NCBI GenBank assembly: GCA_905215405.1 | Contig: CAJMQE010000022.1 | Location: forward strand, 1 to 46,305 | Length of the DNA: 46,305 nt | Direction of reading: 5' to 3' | Origin: an uncultured bacterium | GTDB lineage: Bacteria > Bacillota > Clostridia > Lachnospirales > Lachnospiraceae | Shown here: positions 40,595 through 46,305 of the stretch, one piece after another | How positions within the stretch are numbered: position 1 is the stretch's first letter | Layout of the letters: each line of letters opens with the position of its first letter | Made by a program: the position numbers and the translations under genes | Notes under the pieces: generated by a model | Seen by the model: the letters and a program-made list of their open reading frames with translations, nothing else | The model's database searches: none | Told to the model about the DNA's origin: nothing

Positions 40595-41731
40595 TTATTT
40601 TTGAATTCGAAAATTATCCTCAAGCAGCAGCCAGTTAGCACGCCACCACTTCATGATCGTCCAGTAACTCATTCCACGTAGATTATATTCTTTGATCAGA
40701 TCGAATTTTGCCTGCATGCTTCGCACATCTTCGAACCAGACTTCATGGGTTATGCCATTTTTGACATAAGTAAAATAGGGTGACTGGGCAGTTTCATCGA
40801 ACTGAATAGGAACGTTATTTTCAATAGCGATCTGAACCGCTTCGGCATTACCAATTGTCGTGGCAGCTGTCTGGTTCCGGACATAGGGAAGTGGCCAGTC
40901 ATACCCGTAGTTGGGAATGCCAAGATTGATCTTATTGGCAGGGATTTCTGTGACAGCATAGGCAACAACCTGCCGAACTTTATCAATGGGGGCGACAGCC
41001 ATAGGGGGACCATAGGTATATCCCCATTCATAGGTCATGATCAGGGAGTGATCCGTGGCAGCACCGAGCGATGCATAATCTTTACCCTGGTATAAAAGAC
41101 CCTGCTGTGTGGCGGAGGTCTTAGGGGCAAGGGCAATGGAGACCGTGTATCCATTTTGCCGCATTTCGTATGAGACATCCTGTACAAATTCGGTGAAGGC
41201 ATCTCGATCTTCTGCTTTGATATATTCAAAGTCTATATCAAGTCCCTGATATCCTTTATCATTCATTTCAGTCAGTAAATTTCCTATGAGCGTGTATTTT
41301 GCAACGTCATTATAGACAATTTGACTGATCAGATTATTATTAAAGTTCCCATCTGCTCCAAACGGCGTCAGAACAAGAATTGGAGCCACCTGATAAGTAT
41401 TTGCAAGTGTCAGCATCCATTCAGGGGAGACTTCGGGAGGGTTCAGTGTCCCATCGGCACTAAAACCATAGGAAAAGACCAAAAGTGAGGAGAGATAGGG
41501 GAGTGTCTGCTCCAGTATCCAAGGGCTGATAAATGGATAGGCATAACCATCGCAGAAACAGGCGGTCTTTGTGCTGGAGGATGTTCCGTCGGCAATCAGA
41601 AGTGTCTGCCCAATGGCAAGGGGATAAGGATAGATCAGCTGGTTATCGGCGATAATGGTATCGGCTTCCACACCGTAACCGGAAGCAATAGAATCTACTG
41701 TATCACCACGTTTGACAACATAAATTTGCAT
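40595..41731 (-). CDS. LysM-GH18 spore cortex-lytic enzyme, SleL/YaaH-like
   Basis: This 378-residue protein has one LysM domain (YVVKRGDTVDSIASGYGVEA...LAIGQTLLI, ~3-46) and a GH18 barrel with the catalytic DxDxE as D165-I-D167-F-E169 within GLDIDFEYI. The family (SleL/YaaH) hydrolyses cortical fragments after germination. Only one LysM repeat is present, where Bacillus YaaH has two. No signal peptide is seen, as usual for coat-associated enzymes made in the mother cell. ATG 41731 is chosen over the TTG at 41737 because GGTGG lies 9 bases upstream. Confidence 0.88.
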   Translation of the reverse strand: MQIYVVKRGDTVDSIASGYGVEADTIIADNQLIYPYPLAIGQTLLIADGTSSSTKTACFCDGYAYPFISPWILEQTLPYLSSLLVFSYGFSADGTLNPPEVSPEWMLTLANTYQVAPILVLTPFGADGNFNNNLISQIVYNDVAKYTLIGNLLTEMNDKGYQGLDIDFEYIKAEDRDAFTEFVQDVSYEMRQNGYTVSIALAPKTSATQQGLLYQGKDYASLGAATDHSLIMTYEWGYTYGPPMAVAPIDKVRQVVAYAVTEIPANKINLGIPNYGYDWPLPYVRNQTAATTIGNAEAVQIAIENNVPIQFDETAQSPYFTYVKNGITHEVWFEDVRSMQAKFDLIKEYNLRGMSYWTIMKWWRANWLLLEDNFRIQK

Positions 41732-42062
41732 GGGCAAAATCCACCTTTTTACACATTACTATAGCATATGGAGAAGTGGAGCGGAGTGTGATAAAATATT
41801 TAACTGCTCAATGTCTTCTGCCTTTAGAAAAAGAATGTTTTTCAACAGGGGAACACCGGTATACAGATGGTATACAGATTGCTGAAATCATGTTAAAATA
41901 TCCAAAGTAAAGATTCGGAGCCACAAATAGGATTCGTGAACAGATGTATGAAAAAGACAAATACATTTACAATATAGAGGGAAGTAAAGTACAAAGGAAC
42001 AAGAAAAGCATGCGCAAACTAGAAAATCCGCTACAAGGGCAAGACAGCAGAAAGGTAAAAAT
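41732..42062. other. 331-bp intergenic region with an 11-bp tandem duplication
   Basis: GGTATACAGAT occurs twice without a gap (41858-41868 and 41869-41879), which may be a binding site or simple duplication. The remainder is AT-rich between divergent genes. AAAGG at 42052-42056 serves the next ATG. No gene was seen. Confidence 0.45.
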
Positions 42063-42314
42063 ATGAATAACAGGGAGACAGAATATGGGAAAAATAGCAG
42101 GAAGAATAATACAACAGGCTTTGAATGGATAAAAGATACGAAAAGTATTATGAATGTAACAAGATTTCTTACAGTGCTTTTATCCGCTTTTTTGCTGGGG
42201 TATTGTGTGATAGCAGGGAAGGGGACAGATGGTCCGCTCTGGATGGCTGGAGTCATTCTTTTGGTGATATCCAGTGTTCTGTCCATCGCAGAGAGGCATA
42301 TGAAGAGAAGTTAA
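42063..42314 (+). CDS. Small two-helix membrane protein
   Basis: I do not recognise this 83-residue protein. A polar Asn/Arg/Lys-rich head (~1-30) is followed by two hydrophobic helices (FLTVLLSAFLLGYCVIAG and LWMAGVILLVISSVLSIA) joined by a short KGTDGP loop, and a basic tail (ERHMKRS). The topology is probably both ends inside. AAAGG lies 6 bases before the ATG. It may be a membrane accessory peptide; its role is unknown. Confidence 0.55.
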   Translation: MNNRETEYGKNSRKNNTTGFEWIKDTKSIMNVTRFLTVLLSAFLLGYCVIAGKGTDGPLWMAGVILLVISSVLSIAERHMKRS

Positions 42315-42426
42315 GATACACGAAGCATAAACGCCTAACAGGAAAAATAATGAAACGAGCTAATAGACGGAAAATAGACAGGCGTTCATATTATAAGCTT
42401 ATTAGCAGGCAGAAGATGCAACAGGC

Positions 42427-42498
42427 GATAAGTAGCTCGGAAGTATAAGCGGACATGAAAATGATAAGTAGCTCGGAAGTATAAGCGGGCAGGAAAAT
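42427..42498 (+). repeat. 36-bp tandem direct repeat
   Basis: A 36-bp unit starting GATAAGTAGCTCGGAAGTAT occurs twice in tandem (42427-42462 and 42463-42498), with only a few differences, and a degenerate third start (GATAGGTCGAGG) follows. It lies between the small membrane protein and the RNase H gene and has no coding role that I can see. Confidence 0.75.
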
Positions 42499-42553
42499 GA
42501 TAGGTCGAGGTATTATAGACAAAAAGTATGGAATATGAAAAGGAAAGAAATGT

Positions 42554-43216
42554 ATGGCAGCAAAATATTATGCAGTAAGAAAAGGTAGAAAACCAGGTAT
42601 CTATAGAAGCTGGAATGATTGTAAGGCAATGATAGATGGATACTCCAGCGCGGAATATAAAAGTTTTAAGACAAAGGAAGAAGCAGATGCATTTATGAAT
42701 GCGGGCAGAAGTGACTCCTGGCAGAACAGCAAGGCGGGAACTGGTAAGAATAGCGGGAAAAATAATGGTACAGTCGAGGCAGATGAAGTATTAGATGAAA
42801 ATATGCCATATGCATTCGTGGATGGCTCTTTTAATATTGCGACAAAGGTATATGGATATGGCGGATTCTTATTTCATGATGGAAAGAAGGAAATTTTGCA
42901 GGGCTCTGGAAATGATCCGGAAATGGCTTCGATGAGAAATGTATCAGGTGAGGTTCTCGGAAGTATGGCAGCAATTCAAAAAGCAATTGAGCTTGGTATT
43001 GAAGAAATCGCAATCTACTATGATTATATGGGAATTCAGATGTGGGCACAGGGCCTGTGGAAACGTAATAAAAAAGGGACGATTGCATACTATGATTATG
43101 TAGCGTCAGTAAAGGATCAGATCAAATTACATTTTGTTAAAGTCAAAGGGCATTCAGGAGTAGAAGGCAATGAGGAAGCCGATCAGCTGGCAAAACAATC
43201 TGTTGGCATTTTGTAA
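42554..43216 (+). CDS. rnhA: Ribonuclease H1 with viroplasmin-type N-terminal domain
   Basis: This 220-residue enzyme degrades RNA in RNA-DNA hybrids. The N-terminal hybrid-binding domain is KYYAVRKGRKPGIYRSWNDC...FKTKEEADAFM (~3-49). A Gly/Ser/Asn linker (~50-72) leads to the catalytic domain with Asp90 (VDGS), Glu133 (SGEV), Asp157 (YDYMG), His200 (GHSGVEGNEEAD) and Asp210. The active site is complete. Its start has no strong ribosome-binding site (GAAAGGAAAGAA). It is monocistronic. Confidence 0.93.
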   Translation: MAAKYYAVRKGRKPGIYRSWNDCKAMIDGYSSAEYKSFKTKEEADAFMNAGRSDSWQNSKAGTGKNSGKNNGTVEADEVLDENMPYAFVDGSFNIATKVYGYGGFLFHDGKKEILQGSGNDPEMASMRNVSGEVLGSMAAIQKAIELGIEEIAIYYDYMGIQMWAQGLWKRNKKGTIAYYDYVASVKDQIKLHFVKVKGHSGVEGNEEADQLAKQSVGIL

Positions 43217-43349
43217 TGTTGAAAAATGTAAAAATATGTAAAATAGGACGATTGTAAATACAGGATCGCTGTGCTAGAATATATAAATTGTCATATTAAC
43301 AATATAACAGGAATAACACAAAGATAAGAAATGGAACATGGAGGAAAAT

Positions 43350-43916
43350 ATGGAATTACAGATATTACACTGGTTCGAGTCCCTGCATAACGGGCTACTG
43401 GATCCAGTTATGGTATGTATTACAAAACTGGGTGATAAAGGTCTTTTCTGGATCTTACTTGCAGCAGCTTTGATTTGTACAAAAAAATATAGAAGAGCAG
43501 GCGTTACGATGGCGCTGGCACTCATTTTCTCTGTTATCTTCTGTAACGGACTGATGAAAAATATTGTTGCCAGACCAAGACCGTTCTGGGTCGATCCAAC
43601 ATTTAATCTGTTGGTAAAGGCACCGACCGATTATTCATTCCCATCAGGACATACATCAGCATCATTTGCTTCTGCTCTGGCACTGCTCATGTGGCATAAA
43701 CGAGAAGGAATCTGTGCAGTCGTACTGGCATCGCTGATTGCACTGTCCCGTCTCTATCTGACAGTTCACTATCCAACGGACGTGTTGGTAAGTCTTGTTC
43801 TTGGCAGCCTTTATGGAATTATAGCATTTCTGGTTATCAGATACATATGCAGACGTTCTCCAAAGATCAGAAGAATTTTGGTGCCCCGCGCGCGTAGAAA
43901 AAGAGTGCAGGAATAA
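43350..43916 (+). CDS. PAP2 family membrane phosphatase
   Basis: This 188-residue membrane protein has the three PAP2 motifs: K70-x6-RP within KNIVARPRP, PSGH (98-101) and SR-x5-H with HYPTDVL. Several membrane helices surround them. It should dephosphorylate a lipid phosphate such as undecaprenyl pyrophosphate or phosphatidic acid at the membrane. ATG 43350 is chosen because GGAGG lies 5 bases upstream; the ATG at 43338 overlaps that site. The C-terminus is very basic (RARRKRV). It ends at a strong terminator. Confidence 0.9.
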   Translation: MELQILHWFESLHNGLLDPVMVCITKLGDKGLFWILLAAALICTKKYRRAGVTMALALIFSVIFCNGLMKNIVARPRPFWVDPTFNLLVKAPTDYSFPSGHTSASFASALALLMWHKREGICAVVLASLIALSRLYLTVHYPTDVLVSLVLGSLYGIIAFLVIRYICRRSPKIRRILVPRARRKRVQE

Positions 43917-43982
43917 CGGTACAAAGTGCAGAGGATAGGATTGGTATAAGACATGTCTGACAGTCTGACGCATATCTGAATG

Positions 43983-44037
43983 AAAAACTGTGGATCGGTT
44001 TCCTTTAGACATAGGAAATGGTTCCACAGTTTTTTTA
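43983..44037 (+). terminator. PAP2 gene terminator
   Basis: AAAACTGTGGA...GGTTTCCT pairs with AGGAAAT...TCCACAGTTTT, followed by a T-run to 44037. Confidence 0.85.
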
Positions 44038-44086
44038 TGTTGTAGTGATTCATAGGAGATTCAAAAAACTAAAATTGCAATCTGCT

Positions 44087-44136
44087 TGCATTTTTATTCC
44101 TGATAGTGTAAAATAACAAAATGTGACTCTGTGTCA
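44087..44136 (+). promoter_or_regulatory. Promoter with adjacent palindrome before the efflux gene
   Basis: TTGCAT (44087-44092), 17 bases and TAAAAT (44110-44115) form a strong promoter. Just past the predicted start, GTGAC-TCTGT-GTCAC (44122-44136) is a perfect inverted repeat and could be a repressor site. The regulator is not identifiable from the window. Confidence 0.5.
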
Positions 44137-44180
44137 CGGGTAACAGGATTGAATAAGATTACACCAGGGAGGTTTTTGAA

Positions 44181-45035
44181 ATGTTAGATGTAATTCTTGA
44201 TACAGCGATAGATAGTATAAAATTATTTCCATTTTTGCTGATTACATATCTGGCGATGGAATATCTGGAACATAGAACCAGCGCGAAGACGCGTGGACTT
44301 GTAAAAAAATCGGGAAAGTTCGGACCACTGATTGGTGGTATTTTGGGAGCATTTCCACAGTGTGGATTTTCAGCAGCAGCATCCAATCTGTATGCGGGCC
44401 GAATTATAACACTTGGTACACTGATTGCCATTTACCTGTCAACATCGGACGAGATGTTGCCGGTCTTTATATCGGAAAAGGCGGATATCCGTCTGATCCT
44501 GTCAATTATCCTGCTTAAAGTAGTAATTGGTATGATTGCTGGATTTTTGATTGATTTTGTGATGATCAGAAGAGCAGGTATCCAAAAAATAGACATTCAT
44601 GTTGAGGAGATCTGTGAGCATGAGCATTGTCACTGTGAAAAGAGTATTTTTAAATCAGCTCTAAAACATACGCTTGTGATTATGGGCTATATTATTTTGA
44701 TCTCTCTGGCACTCAATATTTTGATCTTCTTCATCGGAGAAGATAATCTTGGATCTATAATACTGAACAGACCTGTAATCGGTGAAATGATCGCAGCGCT
44801 GGTAGGGTTGATTCCAAATTGTGCAGCATCAGTTGTCATTACACAGCTCTATCTTCAGGGAGTCATGAGTGCAGGGGCAATGATGGCAGGACTTCTTGCA
44901 GGTGCAGGGGTTGGTATTCTGGTTCTTTTTAAAGTGAATTATCATATAAAAGAAAATCTCAGAATCCTCGGCCTTGTGTATGTTCTTGGTGTGATTGGTG
45001 GATTACTGGTGAATATACTGGGGATACTTGGATAA
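44181..45035 (+). CDS. Putative metal (manganese/arsenic) efflux protein
   Basis: This 284-residue protein resembles the ArsP_2/DUF2899 family, annotated as putative manganese or arsenic exporters. It has two homologous halves, each with a Pro-Cys loop (GAFPQCGFSAAASNLY and GLIPNCAASVVITQLY), and about eight membrane helices. The halves are joined by a His/Cys/Glu-rich loop, IHVEEICEHEHCHCEK (~138-153), a likely metal site. GGGAGG precedes the ATG. The substrate is not certain; no ArsR or MntR gene is nearby. Confidence 0.8.
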   Translation: MLDVILDTAIDSIKLFPFLLITYLAMEYLEHRTSAKTRGLVKKSGKFGPLIGGILGAFPQCGFSAAASNLYAGRIITLGTLIAIYLSTSDEMLPVFISEKADIRLILSIILLKVVIGMIAGFLIDFVMIRRAGIQKIDIHVEEICEHEHCHCEKSIFKSALKHTLVIMGYIILISLALNILIFFIGEDNLGSIILNRPVIGEMIAALVGLIPNCAASVVITQLYLQGVMSAGAMMAGLLAGAGVGILVLFKVNYHIKENLRILGLVYVLGVIGGLLVNILGILG

Positions 45036-45130
45036 TTATGGAAGATAAATGCAGCAATGTGCATAATGAACGAAAAACGATAGAAAAATGTGTATAATTA
45101 TCAGACAAAAAAGCGGAAAGAAGTGTAGAG

Positions 45131-45724
45131 ATGGAATATTCTAACGTCATAGCAGTGACAAACCGTCATCTAGCTGGAGCGGATTTTCTTGAAAAGGTAG
45201 AAAAGACAGCAGCACTAGGAGTAAAGGCAATTATTTTACGAGAGAAAGATCTGTCAGAAGAGGAGTATGAAAAACTTGCGGTACAGGTAAAATCGATCTG
45301 TGATCAGACCGGTGTAATGTGCATCCTCCATACCTATGTCGATGTGGCCAGAAGGCTTGACGTTTCTAATATACATCTGCCTCTTCCGTTGTTACTAGAG
45401 TATTATGCAAAGCAGCAGAAAGAACCACATAAGAAGATTCTTTCGGATTTTCAAATCGTGGGTGCATCCGTACATTCTGTACAGCAGGCACAAGAGGCAC
45501 AACGGGCTGGAGCTTCCTATATTACAGCAGGGCATATATTTACAACGGATTGTAAAAAAGGATTACCGCCAAGAGGACTTTTATTTATGGAAGAAGTCTG
45601 TGGAGTGGTGCGGATTCCAGTCTATGGAATTGGAGGAATTCATGAGGATAATTATCAGCAGGTCCTCAGTCATGGAGCACAGAGTGTGTGCATGATGTCT
45701 GAATTTATGAAAGAAATGGACTGA
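45131..45724 (+). CDS. Thiamine phosphate synthase-like protein (ThiE/TenI)
   Basis: This 197-residue TIM-barrel protein has IAVTNRHLAG, AIILREKDLSEEEY (pyrophosphate/metal region), ASVHSVQQAQEAQRAGASYITAGHIF, CKKGLPPRG and VYGIGGI. These are shared by ThiE and the TenI-type aminohydrolase/regulator. No other thiamine gene or TPP riboswitch is present, so catalytic thiamine phosphate synthesis is likely but not proven. The start has only a weak GAAAGAAG site. It is monocistronic. Confidence 0.82.
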   Translation: MEYSNVIAVTNRHLAGADFLEKVEKTAALGVKAIILREKDLSEEEYEKLAVQVKSICDQTGVMCILHTYVDVARRLDVSNIHLPLPLLLEYYAKQQKEPHKKILSDFQIVGASVHSVQQAQEAQRAGASYITAGHIFTTDCKKGLPPRGLLFMEEVCGVVRIPVYGIGGIHEDNYQQVLSHGAQSVCMMSEFMKEMD

Positions 45725-45856
45725 CACACTGCAAAAAAAGTACGTGCAATCATAAGATTTCTTCTATGCAGACCAGATAGAAAAGGGTATACTGATAGGG
45801 ATAAAGTTAATGAAAATCTGATTTGTATGCATCTGGCATGCAGAAATGGAGGGAAT

Positions 45857-46174
45857 ATGATCGTTGTAAATACAGACTATATTACAGGAAAAGAACTTGA
45901 AATGATCGGACTGGTGAAGGGAAGTACCATTCAGTCCAAGAATATTGGAAAAGATATTGGATCTGGATTTAAGACTATAATTGGCGGAGAATTAAAGGCT
46001 TATACCCAGATGATGAATCAGGCAAGAGATATTGCAACACAGAGGATGATCGATGAGGCAGAAGGACTAGGTGCGGACGCAATCGTCAATGTCAGATATG
46101 CAACATCTGCAATCATGCAGGGGGCTGCAGAAGTAATGGCATACGGAACAGCAGTCAGATTCTCAAATCATTAA
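45857..46174 (+). CDS. YbjQ/UPF0145 family protein
   Basis: This 105-residue protein has the family pattern: GLVKGSTIQSKNIGKDIGSGFKTIIGGELKAYTQMM, then AEGLGADAIVNVRY and an AEVMAYGTAV end. The family forms oligomers and is called heavy-metal-binding on structural grounds, but function is unknown. The ATG at 45857 follows GGAGGG; an upstream in-frame ATG at 45827 lacks a site. No terminator follows within the window. Confidence 0.9.
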   Translation: MIVVNTDYITGKELEMIGLVKGSTIQSKNIGKDIGSGFKTIIGGELKAYTQMMNQARDIATQRMIDEAEGLGADAIVNVRYATSAIMQGAAEVMAYGTAVRFSNH

Positions 46175-46305
46175 AGAGCTGACCAGATGTGCAGAAAAAT
46201 ATGATAAGTGTCCAGTAGTGAAAATTATAGAAGTTATAGAATTATAGAAGTGAGGTAATTTCATAATTCATTTTCGCTCCTTGTGGATAACTTTCGAGAA
46301 AAAAG
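46175..46305. other. Window-end sequence with a consensus DnaA box
   Basis: TGTGGATAA (46282-46290) is a perfect DnaA box on the minus strand (TTATCCACA). Short TTATAGAA repeats precede it. The sequence ends before any further boxes could be seen, so it may be chance or the edge of a DnaA-related region. Confidence 0.3.

Noticed and set aside
42125..42448. 107-codon frame overlapping the small membrane protein
   Set aside because: It lies in an alternative frame over the membrane helices, is very basic and ends in the tandem repeat.
45036..45130. TPP riboswitch before the ThiE-like gene
   Set aside because: The space is under 100 bases and I see none of the conserved thi-box sequence.

Overview
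The window looks like chromosome of a spore-forming, strictly anaerobic, low-GC Firmicute, most likely Lachnospiraceae. The reasons are a group B [FeFe] hydrogenase, an alpha/beta small acid-soluble spore protein, a SleL/YaaH-like cortex-lytic enzyme, DUF4364, the rpmE-DUF1385-prmC-prfA block, and a Rho factor with a long Asn-rich insert. Functions are read from motifs and family knowledge only; no search was run.

Layout. 0.1-8.1 kb: a repetitive low-complexity protein, an unusual RelA/SpoT-type synthetase, a monomeric [FeFe] hydrogenase, and a membrane protein that overlaps an alpha/beta hydrolase. 8.2-10.5 kb: a CE12-like SGNH esterase converging on a DegV protein. 10.6-13.8 kb: a Cys-rich ferredoxin-like protein with hypA and hypB (nickel insertion), then a DJ-1/PfpI protein. 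13.8-14.8 kb: a spore protein gene and a convergent hotdog thioesterase. 15.0-21.6 kb: the proteostasis cluster tig-clpP-clpX-lon-engB, all on the plus strand. 21.6-24.4 kb: a minus-strand run of malic enzyme, a TIGR01212 radical SAM protein and a DUF4364 protein. 24.7-30.9 kb: rho, rpmE, DUF1385, prmC and prfA, the termination and ribosome block. 31.1-36.4 kb: a looser accessory stretch with an epimerase, an unlisted 29-codon holin-like toxin with a convergent small RNA (candidate type I toxin-antitoxin), a methyltransferase, a class D beta-lactamase-like lipoprotein and a secreted PL9-like pectate lyase. 36.7-46.2 kb: a small unknown protein, NUDIX, LysR, an NmrA-type oxidoreductase, the cortex-lytic GH18 enzyme, a small membrane protein, RNase H1, PAP2 phosphatase, a putative Mn/As efflux protein, a ThiE/TenI-like protein and a YbjQ protein.

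How it fits together. Fermentative redox metabolism is represented by the hydrogenase, malic enzyme and ferredoxin-like protein. Pectin use is suggested by the PL9 lyase and the CE12 esterase, although they lie 26 kb apart. Sporulation is shown by the spore protein and the cortex enzyme. Nickel delivery by HypA and HypB has no visible client enzyme here.

The most interesting points are the type I toxin-antitoxin locus at 32.1-32.4 kb, whose two RNAs share the same 5' motif instead of complementary repeats; the prion-like Asn/Gln-rich insert of Rho; the synthetase with a ~400-residue unrecognised C-terminus; and the structured leader ahead of rpmE.
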